From contig CM055092.1 in NCBI GenBank assembly GCA_029204225.1, forward strand, positions 60,859,935 through 60,923,934: a stretch of 64,000 bases of DNA. Direction: 5' to 3'. Under the pieces are notes generated by a model. It was not told the origin of the DNA. It was given only the letters and a program-made list of their open reading frames with translations, and did no database searches. This DNA is from Diphasiastrum complanatum. Lineage: Eukaryota; Streptophyta; Lycopodiopsida; Lycopodiales; Lycopodiaceae. The number at the start of each line of letters is the position of its first letter. The stretch's first letter is position 1. Shown one piece after another: positions 21,481 to 32,741 of this stretch. Both the position numbers and the translations under genes were made by a program.

Positions 21481-23333
21481 TAAAACTCAGGAGAGAAAAA
21501 GTAGTCTGAAGAGGGAGAATTCTACACCAAGGAATGCTTACATGTAAATGTTCAACTTCATAGGGTGTGTAGTGGTACGTTAAAGATGTTGAGTTGAAAT
21601 TGATAACGTTAACTAGGAGAATTAATGCTAATAATGGCTTACACGAACCACAGATTTGCCCTGGCTAGCGTCCCACATGCAGATTATCGAGCTCTAAGCT
21701 TTGCAAACTGCTCGCATTTCAATAAGCGTGGAGAGGTTCTACCATACATCGAAACGTCTATCAAATCTACATTTATGAGATTTGACATCTGACGCAATTA
21801 GTAGGTTGATTTGACACTGCAGCTATATTTTTTCGATGGATGGTTTTTTCTATGTATAAATATTGATAGAAAAGAGAACTTAAGGATCATAAATTAAACC
21901 AACAATTTAATTTGAGAAAACACCTATTTTATTGTTTTTCAGAGGTAAATGAATATTTGGGTCCGAGGCATTTGAGTGGGCTCTCCTGGATGCTAGTGAG
22001 TATGTCCATTTGGCTGTTAGAAATTGGATTTGTTAACATTTTGGTTTATATGATATTTGAATGACTTAGTGATTTGCCATGCTATGCTGAATCAATGGCC
22101 AGGGTGATGGAGGCGATGCATGACGAGGACCTAGGTGCCATTGTTCAGAGGCCTCGATGAAAGTGTTTTTTTGTTGATGACGAGGCTGTCGGGATGTCTC
22201 TGACGACGACTAGTTCATACTAGTCAATTCCTTGCTACATTCGTAGCACATTTAATGGATATTTTATGCTTCTTGGAATGGACTAGTTGTACTGTGAAAA
22301 CTGTACTTGTCTATGAATTATAGGAAATAACATCAAGTCTTTGCATCCGCATCAATGCTCGTAAACAATAATTTTTGTGACCTTATGAAAAAAACTTCTT
22401 GCTTGTAATGTAGTGTTTTTTTCCCCAGATTAGCCTAAAATAAACTGTAGGGCTGTTTTTTATTCATTGAATATTTTTGCTTCAACTTCTAAGAGAGCAT
22501 ATCCATATTCAATAGACAGATTTTTGGGACAGTCATCTACACTATGGTAGAAAAATCAGCAACATTTATGACAAAGTCTTGTTGGAGGGGCCAGCAAAAT
22601 ATTGTTTAAAAGAGCAAAAATTTCTACATTTTTTGCAAAATATAAAATTCTACATAACTTTCATTTTGAAGTGACCATTAAACATCTACTAAAAGCCCAA
22701 TAGTATGAGAATACATCAAACAGTTCCTAGAAACGAAATAACCATGTCCAATAAAGCAGGGGTTTATTGAATTCATACGAGTTTCCATAACCCACTCTGA
22801 GAATACCAACCTAGCAAGCCTTTTAGTTACAACAAAATTATTACAATAATTTGCCATAGCCAACTACTCTATCTAATCATAAGAGGACAAATCAGCTAGA
22901 TAATGCATTCAACAATGTCAACCCACTTAGTGAAATCAATCTAGCAAGCATTTTGGTTACAGTAATAGTATAGCCCCAAATACAGCCGACAACTTTATTT
23001 AATTATTACAATAGTAATCGAATCTATCAGAGTTTGAACATGTACACATCATGATCAATCCTAAACCAGTCGGGTAGCCAAACACAAAATGGGCATTAGG
23101 TGACAATTACAGAATTGCAGCCCAAAATGCTTTTCCAAACAAAAAACCACTCTATCTATTCATTACAGTACAATAGAACACAAGATAATGCATTCAATAC
23201 TAGCAGAAAACTACGACAACAAGGCATTTAGTTACACTACAAGTAAAACAGCCCATATTGGAACTAGTATTGATTTAGAGCTAGAACAATAAATAAACTG
23301 TCAAATAAACTTAATGCATGGATTAAATTGGGA
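21481..23333. other. Spacer, possibly with a 3' terminal exon
   Basis: No recognisable gene. A short plus-strand frame ending at 22160 ('AESMARVMEAMHDEDLGAI') could be the last exon of something, but nothing upstream joins to it. The rest is AT-rich. Confidence 0.4.
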
Positions 23334-23340
23334 ACCATTG

Positions 23341-23402
23341 AGAGAGAGGAACTGTGAGAACCGTTGAGAAATGTTCTCACGGTTCTCACAGTTCCTCTCT
23401 CT
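23341..23402. repeat. Near-perfect 30-bp palindrome with 3-base loop
   Basis: The arm 23341-23370 ('agagagaggaactgtgagaa' and the next ten bases) is followed by 'atg' and by its reverse complement at 23374-23402, with one base missing. Confidence 0.92.
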
Positions 23403-23462
23403 CAACTGTTCTCACGGTTACTCTCATGGCTCACAGTGAGTGAGAGAGAGAGAGGGAGAGCA

Positions 23463-23494
<32 letters not shown>

Positions 23495-23638
23495 CATCAT
23501 GAGAATCGTGAGCGAGAGAGAGGGAGAACCGTGAGTGAGAGAGAGGAACTGTTAGAACCTCTCTCTCTCTCTCTCGGATGCCCTCCCTCTCTCTCAGATG
23601 CTCTCCCTCCCTCTCTCTCTTAGTCACGGTTCTCGCGG

Positions 23639-23684
<46 letters not shown>

Positions 23685-23813
23685 ACGGTTCTCATGATGC
23701 TCTCTCTCTCTCTCTCTCTCACTCACGGTTCTCACGGTTCCTCTCTCACTCATGGTTCTCACAGTTCTCACGGTTCACGGTTCTCCCTCTCTCTCGCTCA
23801 CGGGTCTCACGAT

Positions 23814-23814
<1 letters not shown>

Positions 23815-23897
<83 letters not shown>
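23815..23897 (+). repeat. (CT)41 microsatellite
   Basis: An uninterrupted CT run of 83 bases within the larger array. Confidence 0.97.
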
Positions 23898-23900
<3 letters not shown>

Positions 23901-24215
23901 CACCGTGAAAACCATGAGAACCTTTGAGAACCGTGAGAACCATTGAGAGAGAGGAACCGTGAGAACTGTGAGAGGAACCGTGAGAGGAACCGTGAGAGAG
24001 AAACCATGAGAGAGGAACCGTTGAGAGAGAGGAACCATGAGAACCGTTGAGAGAGAGGAACCGTGGGTTGAGAGAGAGGAACCGTGAGAACCGTGGGAGC
24101 GGTTCCTCTCTCTCAACGGTTCTCACGGTTCTCATGGTGAGTAAGAGAGAGAGAGGGAGAGCATCCGAGAGAGAGAGAGAGAGAGAGAGCATCATGAGAA
24201 CCGTGAGCCTATTAG

Positions 24216-26221
24216 GTCATAAGATCCACCCTAATTGGGGGTTGAGATCTTGAGATCCAAAACAATGTAAAAATTGCTATTTTTAGCTCCTAGAATCTCT
24301 CTGGCTTATCTATGCACAATTTGGTGGGGGGATGATGCTTGGTGGGATGATTTGGTTGGTACTAGCTCGTAAGGTTCAAGCATCCAATGCCAAGCCTACA
24401 CATCCGCAAATACAGCCAACGCATAAAAGCCTCAAAGAGATGGCTTACCAATGCTCCTGATGGTATATACCACTCCATCGATGTCAATCCAGGTATTGAC
24501 CGCTACTGCATTGTTGACCATGCACACATTTCATGCACACCATGAAGTCCATGCCAACACAACAATATGCATCTAGTAGATCATAGAGACTATCCTCTCA
24601 ATAGTGTAAAATATGGTGCCACTAAAATAGGTACATTTACCATCCATCCATCTATAATAGATCTTCAACAATCATAATGCCTCCATAATGCATCAACACC
24701 ATCAGTTCGTTATCCTAGAACTGGCTTCCAAGCTATCTTACCTTTTTTGTTGCTATATGCAAGATGTCTGATTCTCCTCTTGGCTCTAGAATATATTGGC
24801 ATCCCACATACAAGCCCTAGCTGATGTCCACACGAATCATTCATGACTTGCATCCCAAGCATTGGACTATGCCATGCTAGAAACCTTCAAATAAACTTTG
24901 CCGCTTACCTGAAGGCGTGTTTCCCACAAAGTACATGCCACATGTAGCTTTGCAATGACATCAAGCCTCATTACTGAAAGTTGACTCACATTCATTCACC
25001 ATGCTTCAAGCATTAAAGTTTATCAAGGACTTATAGAATGAATGACCATAAACTCCAAATAGTTTACCTTTTCTACATCCAACAAGTTCAACCTTCCATT
25101 GCTTGAAATAGCCAAATTTCACTTGATCAATAAATCACACAATCAAATTCAAAGAAAGTAACTTACAATACCAAACATGTCCCACATGTGTTTCTACCTA
25201 TATTCTCTCCATCCATATCTAAATGGAATCTTGAAACAATCACCAAAACGTTTCCACCTGAGAATACCCATCAAATAATAACTCCAATATCATCTTCAAG
25301 TCCCTCACCAATGGTGTGCGATATCCCATCTAGCTCACATGTGAGATCTTCCTTGGCTACATCCAAATGACTTCTCCATTCCAATACTAGACCATGCAAA
25401 CTGACTTTGCACTTCTGATATAGCACTTGACTTGACTTGCGAAAAGGTTCCAAAGCACAAGGCATGCTCCCATCATTTGGATAGATCTCAAGTCACAAAT
25501 CACCACTCCTTCATGCTTTTTACTTACCCAAAAAGTACCCTAAGCATGAGCTCCACCACACTTTCGTCGTGAAGTGTTAACAACTTTTGTACCTACAAAC
25601 TTGTCAAAAGTTCCACCACACAAACTTGATCCTGCAAACTCTAGTAGTCCACTCGCTATTTTGCCTTCATGAATACTTGGTTATATGTCTTCTCTGCATC
25701 TTTTCCCTTCATGAACTGGAGTCAAGCTAGTAGCCTTGCATTCCCGAATTACCACTTTTCCACTTTGGCTTACCAAGCTCCACTGACATCCTTCACCTTG
25801 TGACTGCCATCATTGCATTGCTGCCAATAACAAGCTAGTATAAATGCCACCTCAAACGCAATATTTTCTCTCTTGCAAATGTATGTGAAATAGCCACAAC
25901 CACTAAATCTGACAATGACATTGTCGATTTTTGCCTTAAGATGCTACTCCAAGCGTCCTTGACCTTGGTATTTTCTAACTTCCAAAAAGTTGAACTAGAA
26001 GCCCCATGCCATTCCACCGTATTCACTAGCATAGCATGGCATAATACCCGGATCTCACCTGTGATTGGTTTCCCACTTCAATTCTTGCCAATCAAGAGTT
26101 TCACGATGCCTCATTGCAACTTGATCGCATCTTCTAGCTTTCTCCAATGCAATTCTACCCTTTACGCTCTAATTCACAATGCATTGTGACTACGTTCCTC
26201 AAAACCACTTGAGAATCACTG
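24216..26221. other. Unassigned sequence
   Basis: No family recognised. Reverse-strand frames at 25271-25465 and 25835-26032 have protein-like composition ('AISHTFAREKILRLRW') but no motif I can name. They may belong to a decayed element read leftwards. Confidence 0.35.
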
Positions 26222-26640
26222 GAGAGATCATCATAATAGTTGTCTACATAGATGACACGCTCATCCTATCAAGGAGCGATGACCTGATTGCACAAGTGAA
26301 GCAGGATATTTCCAAACACTTTGAGGTATCAGACTTGGGTGAAGCAAATCGATCATGAGAATGGCAGATTTTATTTACATCAGTCACGGTATACTCAAAG
26401 GATCGTTGATGACTTTCAGATGACTAAATGTAAAGGAGTCAACACTCCGATGGTCACGGAATTGATTTCATTATCAACACTTTTCCGTCAATTGTCTCGT
26501 AGCTTCCGCGACTATGCAAATTTTTATTTTGATTCTATAGGTTGGCTTCATACCGTTCTGAATCAAAGGTCTTTGCATCTCCGATCACCCAGGACCATCC
26601 TGTACCCCATATGATGTCCTTATCGTTGCTTTGTTCTGAT
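26222..26640 (+). pseudogene. copia RT fragment
   Basis: Contains the catalytic 'VVYIDDTLILSRSDDLI' block (YxDD), then 'ISKHFEVSDLGEA', a frameshift near 26345, and 'ENGRFYLHQSRYTQRIVDDF' with 'KCKGVNTPM'. These are successive parts of the copia RT palm/thumb. The fragment ends in non-homologous sequence near 26640. Opposite orientation to the LTR on its right. Confidence 0.9.
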
Positions 26641-26703
26641 GCTACTGTCGATGAACCACTCTTCCAAGAGCTACGATCATGCACATTCCTCCACAGCCTG
26701 AGA

Positions 26704-26715
26704 GCTCTGATACCA
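26704..26715 (-). other. copia primer-binding site
   Basis: The reverse complement reads 'TGGTATCAGAGC'. It belongs to the minus-strand LTR to its right; the matching internal region to the left has been lost. Confidence 0.83.
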
Positions 26716-26717
26716 AG

Positions 26718-27067
26718 TTAACATTTTATGCGGAAATTCGGATCTAATGGAGAGTACAGTAGAGATGCAATCACTGACTGATTGCCAACCATCGAAACCC
26801 TGAACAACATCCACAAGTAACAGAGAGATGGAGGAGATCACATAAAGCAAAGAGCTCACAAAGCAAAAGCAATTATTATTAAAAAGAAAGTATTCATCTA
26901 CAAGCAAAGGTCCCCTTTACCATGGAGACGCCATGTGGCATAAGCCTAATAAATGCATGAATTTCACACGTGGCATTTTTTGCTATATACAAATGTAATT
27001 CCATTATCGGCCCGGGACAAGCCCCCGGGCTAGCTTCTTAACTAAAGCCTTCCTACCAAACTAAAAC
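26718..27067 (-). repeat. copia LTR (outer edge approximate)
   Basis: Lies beside the primer site. On the minus strand it would start 'TGTTTTAG' at 27067. It contains a GC-rich palindromic patch around 27009-27030. Only one copy was seen, so the boundaries are inferred. Confidence 0.5.
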
Positions 27068-28723
27068 ATTACATTTCTGATTAACTCCGAAAATCTAAAT
27101 GAGAACTAGGCTTAATATTACGAAAAATGGTCAGAGGATGAAAAAGTTAAGAGAAACTGGATGTGATGGAGTGAGGGGACTTTCCTAAATGTTGAAGTGG
27201 GCCACATAAGCACTTAATGTTTGGATTTCTACATTGAGAAATAAATAAAAAAGTGATTTGATACACTATATGGATAGCATAGTGCTTTGATATTTTTGTT
27301 GTTAGCAAGTCCCTTATTCAAAATAAGAACCTACCATTGGTTCGAGGGTGAAGAGGAAGGCCTTTCACCCCTTATTAGCAAGCAAACTTTGCCACCATCT
27401 AAGGTATGACGTGATAAGGGCTTTTAGCATGTAAGATTTTGTGCATCGGGACATAAAAAAATAATTTAAGCTACCACCACCATGTGGTATACAAAGCGAT
27501 AGGGACCTTTCCCTCATGAGGGTGAATAGGCTATAAGAATTCAAACACGCCAATCAAGTTACAAGTGTCCATTAACATTCACTGATCGAGCTTGAAAGCA
27601 AGGTGGCGGTGTGTCATCCAGCTCACTAGCCAAGACTAATAATGGTTGGTAAGATAAAGTAAACAAGCAATTGGCCTTGCCAAAAGTATGAATATGTTTT
27701 AAGATTGGAATAAGATAAATCTTAAAAGTCAAGAGCCTAATGACTAGACCAGCCTGTAATATTCAATAGGAATAAACAATTGATAAAGATTGCACTTAAT
27801 GATTCTAGTAGCATTTTGATTTTTTAGTTTGTTGAAATAGAGCCAAGTTACTTGGAATATGGCTATACTAAACTTCAGTTAAGGTTATGTGCATAACCCT
27901 ATGGCACTAGGCATGTTTGATACTCGAGACTTTCTAGATATCATAATGCAACCAGGGCCCACCTTACTAGGCTTGTCAGATTCATGGGCACGAATAGGGT
28001 GACTCCTACATGATTTCACGTTACATTTGGGCCAAAACTTGAACTATTTGTATAAAGGCCTTGACCACTCCATTATAAGAATCTTTGCATTATGAGAATC
28101 TTTGCATTAGGCAAGGCAAGGGCATTCAAATCATTAAAAAAAAATGAAAGAGAATGATTGTGATTTCAATGAATAAAAAATAGAAAATAAAACTCACTTT
28201 AATGCTCAAACTTATCTACAAGTGACACCTCAGCTTAAATAGATAGATACAAGTACTACAAGATGCAATAACTTAAGCTTAATGCTACTACAAAGCTAAA
28301 AATAGGAATGGCATTTCTTTTAAAGATATATCATATTCAAAAGGTTAAAGCAGGTGAGTTTGAAACCAAACAGCAAAGGTTTCTATGTGCTGTCCTGAAA
28401 GCACAAATTTTGCAATGAACAACTTAACAATTGCTATACAAATTGAAGAAACTACAGAAAGTAAAGTGAACCTATCACAAGTGAACAAACAACAAACTAT
28501 CAAAAAAAAAATGCATCACTCACATGAATGTACTCAAGTTACAAGATACATTAGTTGCTCCTGAACAATGGGACTTCTTCTTTTCAAGCAGCTCACTAGC
28601 GAGAGGTTCCAAAATCATTCATATTTGCACGGTATGGTTCGAACAGTTATCAGGATATAATTCTTTCACAACGTAAATCTTGTTGGGCAGCAGAAAGGAG
28701 AGCAAATTTTGATATGAAGTTCT
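27068..28723. other. Spacer, no gene seen
   Basis: AT-rich DNA without supported frames on either strand. The last 200 bases would hold the 3' untranslated region of the J-domain gene. Confidence 0.5.
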
Positions 28724-29515
28724 TCATTGTTGCTCTTGCTGCTGCCGCCGTCTGCGCATTCTTGCACCCCAAGAGTCTGAGTTCTCTCTTGCATTTACTG
28801 CAGATCTCGTCTTTAATACCGCCAGCTGCTCCTCCCATCGCAGTTTCCAATTCAGCTGATCTCCCTGGCAACAATATCTATTCAATTGGAAAACGATTCT
28901 TCAAGTACAAAAGGAATGCAAACATCTTAACGCAAGTTTCTGAGTAAACACAAACTTGACAAGTAGACTTGCCTCTTCCATGCTCCACCCGCTACAGGAA
29001 TACAATGAATTGGTCATCGCTCGGTCATATGACGCTCTTCTCCAGGGATCGGATAGTGTTTCATATGCTTCTTGCAGTACTATAAACCGCTTCGTGCATT
29101 CTTGGGCTTCCTCACGAGCACACACATCTGGATGGTATCTCCTGGCCATCCGCCTGTACGCTGCTTTAATGTCTGCCAAAGCCACGTCCTGCCTGAGCCC
29201 CAATACTTCATAAAAATTATGAACAACAAGAACGGCTGCATTTTCTGGAACAGAGAAAGAAGCATGACATACCATCCTGCTCTTCCTGGAGCAGCCAGAA
29301 ACAGCAATCCCTCTCAAACTTTGAGGAAGCCCACATATCATCCCTACCCCAAAATGCAGATTTGAGGACTGCGAATATGTGACATCTGCAGCTCGGGGCT
29401 TATGTGATATTAAACCGAAGTTTGACAAGATGCAGACGAAACCATGCCATTTCCAGGTGTTTCTTAAATCTTCACCATGGTTAATGGTGCATTGATTCTT
29501 TATCATGGAGAGCAT
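28724..29515 (-). CDS. Chloroplast-type J-domain protein (J20/DJC26-like)
   Basis: Hsp40/DnaJ co-chaperone that would stimulate an Hsp70 in the plastid stroma. Exon 1 (28973-29515, 181 codons) has a Ser/Arg-rich N-terminus compatible with a transit peptide. The J domain covers residues about 100-164: 'NFYEVLGLRQDVALADIKAA', HPD at residues 128-130, and 'FIVLQEAYETLSDPWRRASY'. Exon 2 (28724-28864) encodes 46 residues with 'NWKLRWEEQL' and 'SWGARMRRRRQQQ', the C-terminal block typical of Arabidopsis J20-type proteins. The exons join in phase through an apparent GC-AG intron of 108 bases, giving about 227 residues against about 197 in Arabidopsis J20. No stop or shift is present. The ATG at 29515 lies inside a dispersed repeat, so the native start may be internal (for example Met59 or Met81) or on a lost exon. 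Confidence 0.85.
28865..28972 (-). other. Probable GC-AG intron in the J-domain gene
   Basis: Donor 'GAAGAG|GCAAGT' is the full consensus of GC donors, and the acceptor is 'TTGCCAG|GGAGAT'. Removing it keeps phase 0 and joins two blocks that are adjacent in J20-type proteins. Confidence 0.72.
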
Positions 29516-29550
29516 ATTTTGAACAACGATTGTAGTGACATTAGGTGGGT
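29457..29550. repeat. Dispersed 94-bp repeat, copy 1
   Basis: Almost identical to 32648-32741: the core 'accatggttaatggtgcatt' through 'gtagtgacattaggtgggtt' is shared. It overlaps the first 20 or so codons of the J-domain frame. Confidence 0.9.
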
Positions 29551-32500
29551 TCTCAAAGATCTAAGGGTGGAGAGATATGATATCATCTTGGAGAGACCTT
29601 CACCATTAGATGGTTATTGCACCAAGAATGACTTGTCAACATGGTGTTGAATATGCTTATTTGAGTAATACACTGAACCATGGTAAATGGCTCGATTCTA
29701 ATTTCTATTCTTTCAAAAGGTATCGTAAGACAAAAAAAAAATCTGAATTTCTACTTTTTTATTGGGTGTCGTAGCAAAGATATTTTCATGAATGAGTCTA
29801 GGGTTTGAGTGATAATAGTGATGTTAGACACTTATGGAATCACTTAACCACCCACCTCATTGGTGGCTTGCACGTGCCAAACTTGTGGTCCTACTTTTTA
29901 AGAGATATTTGAGGAACTGGTGACTAGCTATGTGATTCACCTAAACTCATTCATGGAGTAGGTGAATATTCATACTTAGAGTACTAGATGTTATCTTTAA
30001 GGTTGTACCTAAATGCTTGTAACCCTAGTACTCATATGTGAGATGATTCATTAAAGATTAATGAGGATCCATTATATTTACACTTGAGATTAAGCGATTT
30101 GAGACATTGGAAATCAAGGCTGGGTTGATTGATGCTTGTTTTGACATCATCTTATGATTGATTTGAGTGAATTGGACTAATTTATCATACCACACATGTT
30201 TCAAGTTGATATGAATGTAATTTTCAAAAAGCGTTAAGGGAGGAATTGCCAAGATAGGAAAGATTGGAAATCCGAGTTCTATACTAGTTAATGTGAAAAC
30301 TCCAATGCTTACCATGTAATTGTAGTATTTTTAATCCGAAAGCTGAAGAAATTCCATGTCAATTTCTTGCAGAAAATAATGCTTTTTGGTACAAATATTC
30401 TTAGAATATCCAAATATTCTAAAATACCACAATTTAGTCATCTAAAATCTCTAGGAGATCCATCAAGCCTTAGACAATTATAACTCAATCCAGAGTACTA
30501 TAGTTACTCTAATGAGTTAATAGCCTCATTTCTAGCACCATTGCCAGAAATCAGCAACTATCCGTATCTTAATAGAGTTATTTGTCTCCTATAAATATGG
30601 AGATATAGACTGAACTTTGCACACAAGCACTTATAGACTACAATCTGTAAGGTAAGCAAATTCCTCGTAAGCAATTACTTGATGAAAATGCCTGTGAGAT
30701 CCACACAATCTCAAGTATGTGCTGGAGTAAAGAAATTTAGAGTTCAAATAACATATCTAAATTCTTGACTCTCCCAATTGAACAAGAATTACTCATTATC
30801 TTAAGAATCCTCACTCTTATAATCTTCTAATGACCTTTAAGTATCTAATTATGATCCATCAATCATAAATATTTAGAACCTTATGATTCGTCAATCATAA
30901 TTACTGGGTTTCAAAACCATACTTAATCATTAAAAAATATCGGGGTACATGCACAACATACAACTCGAGAAATATAAGAATCATTCTAAAATCTTTTTCA
31001 CAAGGAGAATCACTGGATTTCAAGAATATTCTTCCAAACAGATTCTTGATCAGATTATCAGTTCCAAATTCTACAATCAACCAAGTAATTAAAGACCATT
31101 TTATATACATGCCTTTAACAAGATAAACTTTATACAATCACCTAGAACAATATCTAAAGATTACAAAGTTATGCTAAATTCCAACTAAATTCACTTTACC
31201 ATTCTTGGAACCATTAGGATCCGGTATCCAATTGAGCTCACAGAGACACTATCACTAATGAATCAAGTACATTCCTCAACTGAAAAATACTCACCCAAGA
31301 ATTCAGTATCCTATGCACACAATTCCTTGATGAATCCGAATGACTCATAAATTATGTGTCTTACAAGTAATACACACAAAACAAACAGTTTTCGGTGAAT
31401 TCTTTTCACACTGTCCATTTTACTAATGAACTTCCACAAGAGTAGATCAACTACTCGAGTTAATTGCTCATGATTAAGAAATCTTAAATGTCTAGGTGCA
31501 GATCTTAATTGTTCTAGACAATACCAGATTTAGATCCATATCCAAATCACTTTTAAGTTAACCTATAGATCTATCAGAATGGATCTGTTAACTCTATAGG
31601 TAATTGTCAAACACAATACTTGATCATATGTCTATGTTCAACGACTAGGTTAAGTGCACCAGATAACCTTAGTAACCAGGAATACATAGTAGATCCAAAC
31701 AAGATTAATCGTGCACATATGAGAATAATCTCACTATGACCCAGTACATAAACACATATGTTATTAACTGGCAGATTCCTCCAAAATCTGCATATGTTAC
31801 TCACATATCTCATTGAGAATCTTGTAACTCAGCAACAAAAGATTCTATTTTTCTTGAGTAAATAACATATCTGAGAAATCTCTGAAGTGAATAATTCCAC
31901 ATCACAAGTTTTCCAACCATCATACTTTTACCAGCACAATTTTTTCATCCAATCAACCTACTTCAGATCTTAGTGCTCAAACCAAGATTAGGCTGACTTA
32001 TACAGACATCTTTGGACACAGTTTTGCGCATGTGTATGGGTGCACCCATGCATCCTCCTCCCCTCACCCATGCACGAGCTTTTTCTAACTAAAAAACTTG
32101 GGGAGGAAGATGCATGTATGGGAAATGTGCATATTCCCATACATTTGTACATTGTGTGCATTGAGGGGTGGACCCCAAAACGATCCCTCACCCCCTCCCT
32201 CCCACTTACTAAATTCAAATACTTAAAGTTTGAAGTTAAGATTTTATTTTTTTCACACACTTCAATGTGCTTTAAGCTTTAGCCGATAATCTTTATTACT
32301 TGGCTTTCTTATTTATTTTAAATTATCAAAGTTTTACCCATAAATCATGAAAATGAAGCCTCAAATCTTGTTTAGTGAATGGTTTACTTGGAAATTTGAT
32401 ATGTGAAATGTTAATAGGTACAATCTTATACATTTTTACTTGGAGTTTAATATTGAAAGCTATAAAATTAAATTTGCATGAAAGTACCTACATAAAGTTA

Positions 32501-32647
32501 AACTTGAAGGACGGGTTCTTAGTAAAGACATCACATGTGCATAATGACCATGAACATTGTGAAAGACATCATGGATATATAACACAATGAGCAAACCTGA
32601 ACGTCAAATTTCAACATTGGACCAAAGGGTACAAGCAAGGGGTTAAG
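29551..32647. other. Spacer, no supported gene
   Basis: About 3.1 kb of AT-rich sequence without recognisable domains. Notable items are 'CTATAAATA' near 30590 (plus strand, TATA-like) and a patch at 32036-32120 with the perfect palindrome 'atgggtgcacccat' and inverted arms 'catgcatcctcctcccc'/'ggggaggaagatgcatg'. It may contain old LTRs that I could not pair. Confidence 0.45.
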
Positions 32648-32741
32648 TGTATTCTTGAATCTTCACCATGGTTAATGGTGCATTGATTCTTTATCATGGG
32701 GAGCATATTTTGAACAACGATTGTAGTGACATTAGGTGGGT
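32648..32741. repeat. Dispersed 94-bp repeat, copy 2
   Basis: Second copy of the repeat at 29457-29550. Its right edge coincides with the point where gypsy D coding sequence stops, so it marks the edge of a rearrangement. Confidence 0.9.

Larger units (their letters stand above)
23334..24215. repeat. Complex CT/GA array with inverted arms
   Basis: Built from variants of 'gagagaggaaccgtgagaacc' and its reverse complement, mixed with pure CT and GA runs. The left half is mainly in the pyrimidine sense and the right half (from about 23900) mainly in the purine sense, so the array as a whole can fold back. All open frames here are low-complexity Ser-Leu or Arg-Glu repeats and not genes. Confidence 0.93.

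Noticed and set aside
23424-24195. Several open frames of 64-113 codons rich in Ser-Leu or Arg-Glu
   Set aside because: They are translations of CT/GA repeats and share no domain; both strands are equally open.
32036-32120. Perfect 14-bp palindrome and 17-bp inverted arms as an operator or miniature transposon
   Set aside because: No target duplication or second copy seen; could be chance in a repetitive patch.
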